NCBI RefSeq assembly: GCF_011759605.1
Contig: NZ_JAAOYX010000001.1
Coordinates: 372,001-436,000, forward strand
Direction of reading: 5' to 3'
Length of the DNA: 64,000 nucleotides
Source: Luteibacter sp. SG786
GTDB lineage: Bacteria; Pseudomonadota; Gammaproteobacteria; Xanthomonadales; Rhodanobacteraceae
In this document: positions 8,743 through 17,318 of the stretch, piece after piece
How positions within the stretch are numbered: position 1 is the first letter of the stretch
How the letters are laid out: the number at the start of each line of letters is the position of its first letter
Program-made: the position numbers and the translations under genes
The notes under the pieces: model-generated
The model's input: only the letters and a program-made list of their open reading frames with translations
Databases searched by the model: none
Told to the model about the DNA's origin: nothing

Positions 8743-9522
8743 TCACGAGGCTGCCCGGCGTCCCTCGCGCAGGCGCACGTACTCGGCGCTGCCCGCGCAC
8801 AGGGTCACCCAGGCCAGGCCGGTCGCGTAACCCGCGAGCACGTCGCTGAAATAATGCACCTGGAGCAGGATGCGGCTGATGCCCACCAGGGTGATCATCG
8901 CGACAGCCGCCACCACAATCGTGCGGTGCCAGCGTGGCGGGCACAGCACGAGCAGCACGTAGGCCAGCATGCCGTAGAAGACCATCGAACCGGATGCGTG
9001 ACCGCTCGGGAAGCTGTAGCTGTGTTCCACGATGAAGCCGTGGTCGTGCAGCGGCCGCTCGCGCCGGAACCATCCCTTCAATGCAGCGTTGATCAGCGCC
9101 GTGCCCAGGAGGGCGGCGATCCACGCCCCGGCCAGACGCCGATGCCGTCGCCACAGCAGCACGATGAAAACGGCGGCGGCCGCCACGCCGAGCACGAGCG
9201 CGTCGCCGGCATGGGTGAGCAGGGCGATCGCCCGTAATGCCGCCTCCGGCATGTTCGTGCGCAACTGGCCGGCCAGGGCGGCATCGAATGCCGCGAGGCC
9301 GGTGGCGTCGCGAATCTCCACGGCGATTGCGGCGGCGAGCGCCAACATGGCGACGACCACCGCGATCGTGGTGGCCGGCCGCAGCAGGGCGCGCGCCGCG
9401 GCATCCTGGCCGTTACGCCTGCGCACGGCCCGCCGCCAGGCCAGGTCGGCGGCGCCCAGGGCGGTTGCGAGCAGCACGGCCCAGATCGACAGGGCATGGC
9501 GGCTGATCCACTCCGCGTCCAT
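8743..9522 (-). CDS. PAP2-family membrane phosphatase
   Basis: A 259-aa inner-membrane enzyme with five to six helices. All three PAP2 signatures are present: KGWFRRERP (KxxxxxxRP), SFPSGHASGS (PSGH) and SRILLQVHYFSD (SRxxxxxHxxxD). Such enzymes remove phosphate from phosphatidate, phosphatidylglycerol phosphate or undecaprenyl pyrophosphate on the periplasmic face. The start at 9522 has GAGGAGC 9 nt upstream; a longer version starting at 9558 does not. It is the likely first gene of a minus-strand operon with the lipid kinase and phosphoesterase, and is divergent from the secreted esterase gene. Confidence 0.85.
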   Translation of the reverse strand: MDAEWISRHALSIWAVLLATALGAADLAWRRAVRRRNGQDAAARALLRPATTIAVVVAMLALAAAIAVEIRDATGLAAFDAALAGQLRTNMPEAALRAIALLTHAGDALVLGVAAAAVFIVLLWRRHRRLAGAWIAALLGTALINAALKGWFRRERPLHDHGFIVEHSYSFPSGHASGSMVFYGMLAYVLLVLCPPRWHRTIVVAAVAMITLVGISRILLQVHYFSDVLAGYATGLAWVTLCAGSAEYVRLREGRRAAS

Positions 9523-9599
9523 TCCGTTTGCTCCTCGTGTCGTGGCAGGATCGGCCATGTTGCCACGCCGCGCGTCCGCGGCCAGAGGGGGCCTACCCG

Positions 9600-11186
9600 A
9601 TGAAGAACCTGACCCGTGTGCTTGCCACGCTAGCGCTCCTTACCACCACGGCTGCCGCATGGGCCGACGACGCGCCGCTCGCGCATCGCATCGTCCGCGT
9701 TTCCCTCCCCGGTACCGTCGGCGAGGGCACCTCCGGCCGCCTCATCGTGTTCGCGGCACCGGCGTCGGGGAACGAAAAGCCGGAAGCGGTCGACACGAAT
9801 CCGTTCCAGCCGAAGGCGGTATCCGTGGCGGCGCGCGAGGTCAGCTGGATCGCGCCGGGCCAGTCGGTGGACCTGGACGCCGACGGGGAGGCCTTCCCGG
9901 CCGGGTTCTCGTCGCTGCCGCCGGGCGACTACTACGTCCAGGCCGTGCTCGACGTCGGCCACGATTACAACTACTCCGGCCGGCACGCTGGCGACCTCCT
10001 CAGCGAGGTCACGAAGGTGAAGCTCACGCCCGGCGGTGCACTGCCGCCGCTGACGCTGAGCAAGACCGTGCCGCCAACCGATCCGTGGGCGCTTTCGCCG
10101 AAAGCCCCCCAGGCCGTGCGCGACGCGCTGCCGGAAGCACGCCGGCATGCCCATGCCGAAGTCATGGAAAGCCGGCTCCTCACCGACTTCACCGGGCGTG
10201 CCCAGGTCATCCGCGCCTGGGTGGTCACGCCGCCGGGTTACGACCCGAACGGCATCGCGCGCTATCCCACCGTGTACCTGACGCATGGCTTCACCGGCGG
10301 CTTCGACCGCTACGCCGGCACCATTGCGGCGCTGTGGCTGGCCATGTCGAAGAAAGAGATGCCGCCGATGATATGGGTGCTCCTCGACGAGTCAGGCCCG
10401 ACCGGCACGCACGAGTTCGCCGATTCCGTGAACAACGGCCCTTGGGGCCAGGCGCTGACCACGGAATACATTCCCTGGCTGGAAGGACGTTACCGCATGG
10501 ATGGGAAGGCGAGCGGCCGCTTCCTCAACGGCCACTCTTCCGGAGGCTGGGCCACGCTCTGGTTGCAGACACGTTATCCGAAGATCTTCGGCGGCACGTG
10601 GTCCACCTCGCCCGACCCGAGCGACTTCCGCGACTTCACGGGCATCGACCTTTCCGCGCCGGGCGCCAACGCCTACCGCAAGCCGGACGGCAGCGAGAAT
10701 CCGCTGGTGCGCGACAAGGGAAAGGTGATTGCCACCTTCGAGACGTTCGCGAAGCTGGAACGCGTGCTAGGCGCCTACGGCGGGCAACTCGCGTCCTTCG
10801 AATGGGTGTTCTCGCCGCGCGGCAAGGACGGCCGGCCGCAGCCGATGTTCAATCGCGACACGGGTGCCGTGGATCCGGCCGTGGCGGCCTACTGGCGCGC
10901 GCACTACGACATCGCGCAGCGCCTGCGCACGCAGTGGCCCACGCTGAAACCTGATCTGGACGGCAAGATCCACCTGATCGTGGGCACGGCGGATACCTTC
11001 TATCTGGACGGCTCCGCGAAGCTGCTCAAGGAGACGCTCGACGGCCTGCATGCCCGGAACGATATCCGCTTCCTGCCGGGCAAGACGCATTTCGACCTCT
11101 ACAAGGAGGGCGACGATCCGCAGGCGCTGCTGAAGAAGATCGCCTGGGAGATGTATGGTGTGGCCAGGCCGGGCCAGGAGCGCTAG
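9600..11186 (+). CDS. secreted alpha/beta-hydrolase esterase (PF00756-like)
   Basis: A 528-aa protein with a Sec signal peptide (MKNLTRVLATLALL... cut near AWA-DD). An N-terminal beta-rich domain of about 200 residues precedes an esterase-D/enterochelin-esterase-like alpha/beta hydrolase. The nucleophile elbow is GHSSGG in LNGHSSGGWATLW, and a late DTFYLDGS...GKTHFDLY segment supplies plausible Asp and His. The start at 9600 follows AGAGGGGG; an upstream in-frame ATG has no signal peptide at its head. It is probably periplasmic or extracellular. The ester it cuts is unknown. Confidence 0.7.
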   Translation: MKNLTRVLATLALLTTTAAAWADDAPLAHRIVRVSLPGTVGEGTSGRLIVFAAPASGNEKPEAVDTNPFQPKAVSVAAREVSWIAPGQSVDLDADGEAFPAGFSSLPPGDYYVQAVLDVGHDYNYSGRHAGDLLSEVTKVKLTPGGALPPLTLSKTVPPTDPWALSPKAPQAVRDALPEARRHAHAEVMESRLLTDFTGRAQVIRAWVVTPPGYDPNGIARYPTVYLTHGFTGGFDRYAGTIAALWLAMSKKEMPPMIWVLLDESGPTGTHEFADSVNNGPWGQALTTEYIPWLEGRYRMDGKASGRFLNGHSSGGWATLWLQTRYPKIFGGTWSTSPDPSDFRDFTGIDLSAPGANAYRKPDGSENPLVRDKGKVIATFETFAKLERVLGAYGGQLASFEWVFSPRGKDGRPQPMFNRDTGAVDPAVAAYWRAHYDIAQRLRTQWPTLKPDLDGKIHLIVGTADTFYLDGSAKLLKETLDGLHARNDIRFLPGKTHFDLYKEGDDPQALLKKIAWEMYGVARPGQER

Positions 11187-11209
11187 GGCGTGTTCGACCA
11201 ACGTCCAGA

Positions 11210-11226
11210 GGCGCCCCGTGGGCGCC
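11210..11226 (+). other. GC-rich stem-loop between esterase and prpE
   Basis: A perfect 7-bp stem GGCGCCC-CGT-GGGCGCC sits in the 78-bp gap before prpE. No T-run follows, so it is not a classic terminator; it could be an RNA-stability hairpin or chance in GC-rich DNA. Confidence 0.35.
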
Positions 11227-11264
11227 CGATCTAATCTCATAGGCCCGTTCTCCCGGATGCGAGC

Positions 11265-13172
11265 ATGGATTACGACACCGCCTGGCGACGCTCGGTCGAC
11301 GAACCCGAAGCCTTCTGGGCCGAGCAGGCGCGGCTGATCCATTGGGAGACGCCCCCGCAGCGCATACTCGATGCATCGAACCCGCCGTTCCGACGCTGGT
11401 TCGCCGGGGGCACGACGAACCTCTGCCACAACGCCGTCGACCGCCACCTCGATGCGCGTCCCGACCAACTGGCCATCGTCGCCGTCTCGACCGAGACAGG
11501 CGTCGTCCGTGAGATCACCTATCGCGAACTCCATCGGGAGGTGAATACATTCGCCGCGGCGCTCGTGGAGCTCGGCGTCGGCCGGGGCGACCGCGTCGTC
11601 ATCTACATGCCGAACGTGGCCGAGGCCGTTTTCGCGATGCTTGCCTGCGCGCGCGTGGGAGCCATCCACTCGGTCGTTTTCGGCGGCTTCGCCGCGCACA
11701 ACCTGGCGCTGCGCATCGACGACGCGGAACCGGTGCTGCTCATATGCGCGGATGCCGGCATGCGCGGCGGCAAGGTCATCCCGTACAAGCCGCTGGTGGA
11801 TGCCGCGTTGCGCGAGGCGAAGGCGGCGCCTCCGCATGTGCTCGTGGTGAGCCGCGGGCTCGACACCGACATGGCGTGGAACGAAGGGCGGGACGTCGAC
11901 TACGCCACGCTGCGCGCGAAGCACGACGGGGCAGAGGTACCGGTGACCTGGCTGGAGTCGAACGAGGCGAGCTACCTGCTCTACACCTCCGGTACCACCG
12001 GCAGGCCGAAGGGTGTGCAGCGCGACGTGGGCGGTTACGCGGTGGCGCTCGCTGTGTCCATGACGGCGATCTTCGACCTGCATCCGGGCCAGACGATCTT
12101 GTGCACCTCGGACGTGGGGTGGGCCGTGGGGCATTCGTACAATGTTTACGGCCCGCTGATCGGCGGCTGCACGGCCATTCTCTATGAAGGCCTCCCCACG
12201 GGCCCGGACCCGGGCGTGTGGTGGCGTCTGTGCGAGGCCTACGGTGCCCGCACCATGTTCTCGTCGCCCACCGCGGTTCGCATGTTGAAAAAGCAGGATG
12301 CGTCCTGGCTGCGGAAATACGACTTGTCGGCGTTGAAGTGGATCTTCCTGGCGGGCGAACCGCTCGACCGCCCCACGTACGACTGGCTCACGGAAGGCAC
12401 CGGCAAGACGGTGATCGACAATTACTGGCAGACCGAAACGGGCTGGCCGGCGCTGTCGCTGATGCCCGGTCTCGACCTCAAGCCGGTGAAACCCGGCTCG
12501 CCCGGCTTCCCCACTTTCGGCTATCGCATGCGCGTGATCGACGAGGGCACGGGCGAGGAAAAGGCCCCCGGCGAAAAGGGCGTGCTGGTGATCGAACCGC
12601 CGCTGCCGCCCGGTTGCCTCACGACCATCTGGCGCGACGACGAGCGTTATCGCCGTAGCTACTTCGGGCATTTCAAGGAAATGCTGTACAGCTCGCTGGA
12701 CTGGGCGGTGCGCGACGAGGAAGGTTATTTCTTCATCCTCGGACGCACCGACGACGTCATCAACGTCGCGGGGCATCGCTTGGGCACGCGCGAGGTGGAG
12801 GAATCCGTGGCTACGCTCGGAGCCGTGGCCGAAGTGGCGGTGGTCGGCATCGTCGACGAACTGAAAGGGCAGGTGCCCGCGGTATTCGCGACGTTGAAGC
12901 AGGGCGTCACCGACGATCCGCGCGACGTTGCCCAGGCCATGGAACGCCGTGTGGTGGAGTTGCTCGGCGGCCTCGCGCGCCCCGCATGCGTCTACGTGGT
13001 CGGAGCCTTGCCCAAGACGCGTTCGGGCAAGCTGCTGCGCCGTTCCTTGCAGGCGCTCATGCAGGGCACCGATCCCGGCGATCTCTCCACACTGGACGAT
13101 CCGAACTCCCTCGAGGAGATCCGCAAGGCCATCGCGCATGGGCCGCATTGCGGTCAGCGGCCGACCGGATAG
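11265..13172 (+). CDS. prpE: propionyl-CoA synthetase
   Basis: A 635-aa acyl-CoA synthetase of the adenylating superfamily, matching PrpE in length (about 630 aa) and in wording from the N-terminus (DEPEAFWAEQARLIHWETPP). The P-loop TSGTTGRPKG is at 241-250, NYWQTETGWPAL forms the A5 motif, and the C-terminal catalytic Lys lies in KTRSGKLLRRSL. It makes propionyl-CoA from propionate, CoA and ATP, feeding the methylcitrate cycle whose other genes lie 12 kb (prpBC) and 23 kb (prpD) downstream. It stands alone here, with a 78-bp gap after the esterase. Confidence 0.9.
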   Translation: MDYDTAWRRSVDEPEAFWAEQARLIHWETPPQRILDASNPPFRRWFAGGTTNLCHNAVDRHLDARPDQLAIVAVSTETGVVREITYRELHREVNTFAAALVELGVGRGDRVVIYMPNVAEAVFAMLACARVGAIHSVVFGGFAAHNLALRIDDAEPVLLICADAGMRGGKVIPYKPLVDAALREAKAAPPHVLVVSRGLDTDMAWNEGRDVDYATLRAKHDGAEVPVTWLESNEASYLLYTSGTTGRPKGVQRDVGGYAVALAVSMTAIFDLHPGQTILCTSDVGWAVGHSYNVYGPLIGGCTAILYEGLPTGPDPGVWWRLCEAYGARTMFSSPTAVRMLKKQDASWLRKYDLSALKWIFLAGEPLDRPTYDWLTEGTGKTVIDNYWQTETGWPALSLMPGLDLKPVKPGSPGFPTFGYRMRVIDEGTGEEKAPGEKGVLVIEPPLPPGCLTTIWRDDERYRRSYFGHFKEMLYSSLDWAVRDEEGYFFILGRTDDVINVAGHRLGTREVEESVATLGAVAEVAVVGIVDELKGQVPAVFATLKQGVTDDPRDVAQAMERRVVELLGGLARPACVYVVGALPKTRSGKLLRRSLQALMQGTDPGDLSTLDDPNSLEEIRKAIAHGPHCGQRPTG

Positions 13173-13291
13173 CGGCGCCCTCGTACCTTCAGATCGCAAC
13201 CCCAACGTGGTAAAGTCGGATGGCTAAACGATGAGCCAGCCGCTCGGCAAGCCCCAGTCGTCTCACCGACCTTTCCTCCAGGGGCTACAAC

Positions 13292-15463
13292 ATGTCTCAT
13301 TGCCGTCGAGCGTTCCCGCGACTCTCCCTGCTTTTCCTTGGCCTTTCCGTTGCCTTTTCCACTGCGCATGCACAGGATGCCGCGCACGGGAAAGACGATG
13401 GCGACACGGATACGACCACGCTGGATGCGGTGAAGGTCCAGGGCCAGGCCGCACCGACCTATACCGCGGAATCGTCCGCCGCCGCCACGCGCCTGCCGCT
13501 GTCGCTGCAGGACACGCCGCAGTCCATCAGCGTCATCACCCGCCAGCGCATCGAAGACCAGCACCTCACCAATGTGCGTTCGGTGCTGGACAACACCGTC
13601 GGCGTTTCTTCCAGCCAGTACGACACCGAGCGCGTCGTGTTCTGGTCGCGCGGCTTTCAGATCGAGAACGTCGCCAACGACGGTGTGCCGGTCGCTCCGG
13701 GCCTCAACGCGAGTTCCGCCGATGCCACGCTGGACACGGCCCTTTACGACCGCATCGAAGTGGTGCGTGGCGCATCGGGCCTGCTGAGCGGCGCGGGCAG
13801 CCCCGCCGCGCTGATCAACTTCGTGCGCAAGCATGCCGACAGCCGCACAGCGCAGGCCGAGGCCACCGTCAGCTACGGCTCGTGGAACACGAAGCGCGCC
13901 GAGTTCGATATCTCCTCTCCGTTGAACGCGTCGGGCAGCGTGCGCGGCCGTGTGGTAGGAGTGCACGAAGATGGCGACTCCTACCTCGACCGCTACAGCA
14001 ATTCCAAGAACGTGTTCTACGGCGTGGTCGATGCCGACCTGGGCGACCGTACCGTTCTGAGCGTGGGCTACGATTACCAGAAGACCAAGCCGAAGGGCGT
14101 CACCTGGGGCACGTACCCTGTGTTCTACGACGACGGCAGTTTCCTCTCGTGGCCGCGCTCGTTCAGCAGCGCAGCGGACTGGACCTTCTGGAACCAGAAG
14201 ACCCAAACCGCCTTCGTCGACCTCAAACACAGCTTCGAGAACGGCTGGCAACTGCATGCAATGGCAAGCCACCGCCAGACCGACGGCGACGACGCGCTGT
14301 TCTACGTCTACGGCTGGCCCAACAGGGACACCGGCGAGGGCGTCGAGCCCTATGCGTACCGCAGCCGTCAGCACGGCAGGCAGAACATGCTGGACGTGTA
14401 TGCGTCCGGGCCGTTCCAGGCGTTCGGTCGCGAGCATGAACTCGTCGTGGGCGCCAGCGGTTCGCACTACTCGAACGATGCCTATGAGTACCCGCACGGT
14501 GACCTCCCAGGCACGGGTAACTTCCTCGACTGGATCGGCCGGTATCCGTATCCGGATTTCGCCGCCGCCGCCAATCGCGCTTCGCTTATTACGACCGAGC
14601 AGAAGGGCCTGTACGCCGCCGCACGCATTTCGCTGGCCGATCCGCTGAAGCTCATCGTCGGCGCCCGCCGCACCAGCTGGAAAAACGACACGAACGACGC
14701 TTCCGCAGGTGTGTATCACCAGAAACAGGACAAGACCATTCCCTACGCGGGCCTGATCTACGACATCACCCCGGTCTATTCGGCGTTCGCGAGCTACACG
14801 CAGATCTTCGATCCGCAGGACAACCGTCGTGCCGACGGCAGCTTCCTCGATCCGATGCTGGGCAGCAGCCGCGAGGTCGGCATCAAGGGCCGCCACTTCG
14901 ACGGCGCGCTCAACACGTCACTCACCTTCTTCGACACGCGCTTGTCCAGCGTAGCGGAGACCGACATCGGTCGCTTCCTTCCCGACGGCGTTACCCAGGC
15001 GTACTACGGTGTCGACGGCACGCGCTCACGCGGCTACGAGTTCGAAGCGTCGGGTGCGTTCTCCGATGCATGGAACGGCACGGTGGGTTGGTCGCACTTC
15101 AACGTGAAAGGCCCCGGCCACACCGGCGAACTTCGCCCGGCCTTGCCACGCACGCTCGTACGCACGTTCACCACGTATCGGCTGCCCGGCCAACTCGCCG
15201 GCCTGACCCTCGGCGGCGGCGTCAACTGGCAGGGCGCGAGCCATACACTGGTCGATGGCCCGAACGGCCCGCAACGCGTCGATCAGTCATCGGTATTCCT
15301 GGTGACGGCGATGGCCCGCTACGCGTTCGACGATCGCGCCTCGCTGCAGCTCAATGGCGACAATCTACTGAACCGCAAGTACTTCGTCCTCGATAACTAC
15401 AGCAACCTGTATTACGCACCCGGCGCGACGTATACGGTTTCGTTCAATTACAAGTTCTTCTGA
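13292..15463 (+). CDS. TonB-dependent siderophore receptor (FhuE-like)
   Basis: A 723-aa outer-membrane protein. The signal peptide is cut near AHA-QDA. The plug starts with LPLSLQDTPQSISVITRQRI, a typical ferric-siderophore receptor opening, and the beta-barrel ends in the expected aromatic residue (YKFF). The length and the WSRGF...GVPV plug segment fit hydroxamate/FhuE-type receptors. It should import a ferric siderophore or another large ligand with TonB energy. No clear Fur box is visible in the 119 bp between prpE and the start, unlike the receptor at 49134. A TAAAGT element near 13211 might be its -10. Confidence 0.85.
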   Translation: MSHCRRAFPRLSLLFLGLSVAFSTAHAQDAAHGKDDGDTDTTTLDAVKVQGQAAPTYTAESSAAATRLPLSLQDTPQSISVITRQRIEDQHLTNVRSVLDNTVGVSSSQYDTERVVFWSRGFQIENVANDGVPVAPGLNASSADATLDTALYDRIEVVRGASGLLSGAGSPAALINFVRKHADSRTAQAEATVSYGSWNTKRAEFDISSPLNASGSVRGRVVGVHEDGDSYLDRYSNSKNVFYGVVDADLGDRTVLSVGYDYQKTKPKGVTWGTYPVFYDDGSFLSWPRSFSSAADWTFWNQKTQTAFVDLKHSFENGWQLHAMASHRQTDGDDALFYVYGWPNRDTGEGVEPYAYRSRQHGRQNMLDVYASGPFQAFGREHELVVGASGSHYSNDAYEYPHGDLPGTGNFLDWIGRYPYPDFAAAANRASLITTEQKGLYAAARISLADPLKLIVGARRTSWKNDTNDASAGVYHQKQDKTIPYAGLIYDITPVYSAFASYTQIFDPQDNRRADGSFLDPMLGSSREVGIKGRHFDGALNTSLTFFDTRLSSVAETDIGRFLPDGVTQAYYGVDGTRSRGYEFEASGAFSDAWNGTVGWSHFNVKGPGHTGELRPALPRTLVRTFTTYRLPGQLAGLTLGGGVNWQGASHTLVDGPNGPQRVDQSSVFLVTAMARYAFDDRASLQLNGDNLLNRKYFVLDNYSNLYYAPGATYTVSFNYKFF

Positions 15464-15540
15464 CGCTTTCAGGGTGGCGAAGATACTCATGGCGGACGTC
15501 GGGCGATGAGAACTTGATTGGAATCGAACGCGCCGTGGCT

Positions 15541-15999
15541 TTACGCCACGGCGATCAGCGAATGCCCTTGTCGTAGAAAGTCGGTGGCTATGCGAAGGCC
15601 CGACGCCAAATCCTGACATTCCCGGTATAGCCGAAGGTTTTCAGGCCTGTACTTGTCAGCAGGGCGGTGCAATTCGAACTCGGACGCCGAACGCAGAATT
15701 TCCAATGCGTCAAATTCAACATCCTCTGGCTGGTCGTGTCCCAAACTGAACAGCATGCTTGCCGCTTCCCTGCTTATCTGACCGTCCCAGTACAGGTCCG
15801 AGGCAACGTCGCGGAGCCGTTGGGGAGTTACCTTGCCAAGATCCAGATGTCTTATGGTCTCGACAGTCGCTGCAGAAAGCTGCCGAACAACGCCTTCCAC
15901 TCGTTGCTCTTTCCTTTGTAGGTAAGTGGTGTTGGAAGCCGTCCTGTATGAGACCCCGCCAGAATGATCGTTAGCTGTGGCAAGTGATCCGAGGTTCAT
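15541..15999 (-). CDS. hypothetical protein in a low-GC patch
   Basis: A 152-aa soluble, charged and mostly helical protein with no signal peptide or membrane segment and no family I recognise. The start at 15999 has GGAGA 8 nt upstream; a longer in-frame version begins at 16029. The coding stretch is visibly poorer in GC (about 52% in sampled lines, against about 67% in the neighbouring receptor). A hairpin over its stop codon (CCGTGGC-TTTAC-GCCACGG, 15532-15550) could end transcription. The base composition suggests recent transfer. Confidence 0.55.
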   Translation of the reverse strand: MNLGSLATANDHSGGVSYRTASNTTYLQRKEQRVEGVVRQLSAATVETIRHLDLGKVTPQRLRDVASDLYWDGQISREAASMLFSLGHDQPEDVEFDALEILRSASEFELHRPADKYRPENLRLYRECQDLASGLRIATDFLRQGHSLIAVA

Positions 16000-16238
16000 A
16001 CTGATTCTCCGGCCAGGTGGTGGACTCATGTTGGGGAGTGCAGGACCTTTGAGTTGTCAGGTCTGGAAGAAAAAACCAAGCGCAATCCGCCACGCTGTTC
16101 TGTCAGCGACAGTGTCTTTGTCAGCGAATTGCATGTCTGCGAGACGGCGTAATGCGCGCGAACTGTAAGGTCGTCGAAAGAGCTCGCTATTCACCCATAA
16201 CCTGGGTTTGCGCACGTTGCGCGAAACGAGGTCTTTCG

Positions 16239-16622
16239 ATGAAGAAAAATGAAGTGAGGCCCCCGACAAGGGCGATGGCTGTCATCTGTATCGGAGCGTT
16301 GATATTGGCGGGGCTATGGCCGTCCGGCGCCATGGCTCGAAACTGCGCGATGTTCCTTCCGTGGACGAGCTACGAGCAGCAGGTTGCGCCCAAAGCCGAA
16401 GCGCTCGTCCATCAATGGCATGCCAACTGCACCGGTGTGATGATGATGTCGGGAGGCGGATTTTTCATTTTGGAGAGGCTTGTGGGCGGACAATGGGCGC
16501 GGGTCTCCCGAGGACTGTCGGTCAATGCGAACCTGGACCCCGGAACGTACCGAATCTGGGTGGAAAACATCGGTCATACGCCTGCCAGCTACAGAATCCG
16601 CTGGCGAATGTCAGCTGGATAA
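16239..16622 (+). CDS. small secreted protein of unknown function
   Basis: A 127-aa protein with a charged N-terminus and a hydrophobic export segment (AMAVICIGALILAGLWPSGA), probably cut near AMA-RN. The mature part has two Cys residues that could pair and ends in alternating strands (GQWARVSRGLSVNANLDPGTYRIW), like a small beta-sandwich. The start was chosen at 16239 because GAGG lies 9 nt ahead and the signal peptide then begins properly. No family was recognised. It shares the low-GC patch with the hypothetical gene at 15541. Confidence 0.5.
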   Translation: MKKNEVRPPTRAMAVICIGALILAGLWPSGAMARNCAMFLPWTSYEQQVAPKAEALVHQWHANCTGVMMMSGGGFFILERLVGGQWARVSRGLSVNANLDPGTYRIWVENIGHTPASYRIRWRMSAG

Positions 16623-16697
16623 TTTACGTAGCTCGCGAAGTCGATCACTCCTGGCCCCGCTCTCCAGCCGAGGTACTTCAGTGATCGGGAAGGTGTC

Positions 16698-16767
16698 GGG
16701 CTGTACCCCTCCGGGCGAGTTCGGTCGCTTCTGCGACCGCATGTTTGAGCCCGGAGGGGTACAGCCC
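16698..16767. repeat. nested palindrome, 19-bp arms with an inner hairpin
   Basis: The outer arms GGGCTGTACCCCTCCGGGC (16698-16716) and their exact reverse complement (16749-16767) enclose a second hairpin, CGGTCGC-TTCT-GCGACCG. It is unlike the REP-like family elsewhere in the window. It lies 75 nt after the small secreted gene, at the edge of the low-GC patch. It could be a mobile-element end, a structured RNA or a strong stop for transcripts. No T-run is present. Confidence 0.7.
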
Positions 16768-16873
16768 GGCGACTCTCTGGACAACGCGACGGTGTTCGAG
16801 CAAAACACGATGGCGTAGCCGAGCCTGCAACGCGGCCAAGCGACCGTTCGAGACAACACGTCTAATCGGCTTA

Positions 16874-16902
16874 TTGACGCCGTTTTGACGGTGCGCTATA
16901 CC
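16874..16902 (+). promoter_or_regulatory. candidate sigma70 promoter (TTGACG-17-TATACC)
   Basis: TTGACG at 16874-16879 and TATACC at 16897-16902 are exactly 17 nt apart, close to the sigma70 consensus. It is the only strong promoter seen between 16623 and the TonB receptor at 17319, and would give a leader of about 410 nt. Confidence 0.45.
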
Positions 16903-17318
16903 TTGCCGAAGCGCCGCATCGCCATCGCATGCGGTGTCTACTTCGGGGGTGTCATGCCGCACCGCAGCCACAATCCAGCACATCCGGGTTGCGCCATGGC
17001 GGAGCCGTCCTTCCCCTTCGTGCAGGCCGACGGCCAGCGGATACTCTCCCGCGCCAAGCTCAGTGCCCTGCGCTCGCGTGGCAAATCCCTCGCCGGCTAT
17101 TCGCCCCCGCGCCACACCCGCTGATCCGTTTCTCCTGATCGGCCTCCCTTCCTGATGAGCCCGCGTTCGCAAGCGGGCGTGACATGACGTTCGCCTGATC
17201 GCGGCTCGCGCCGTAGGCAGGCCGCGTGCGCATGTCGAAGGTCGCTGGTCAGCCAATCCGCAGCACGGGCGGAGGGGTTCGTGCTGCCTGCAGCGACACT
17301 TTCGGGGTGGGGTGACAT
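16903..17318. other. 416-bp stretch without a convincing gene
   Basis: Short frames here (for example one starting at 16929) have no ribosome-binding site, no recognised motif and mutually overlapping alternatives, so none is called. The stretch holds a 5-bp-stem hairpin near 17161-17178 (CCCGC...GCGGG) and the GGGGTG site of the receptor gene. It is best read as a long leader or promoter region for the operon that starts at 17319. Confidence 0.4.

Noticed and set aside
10767-13205. An 812-codon minus-strand open frame opposite prpE
   Set aside because: PrpE on the plus strand is unambiguous; the antisense product has no motif.
13173-13291. A cobalamin or other riboswitch before the TonB receptor
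   Set aside because: The leader is short and lacks the conserved boxes of known riboswitch classes.
16885-17124. A small plus-strand gene in the leader before 17319
   Set aside because: It starts with TTG inside the promoter, has no ribosome-binding site, and its product has no motif.
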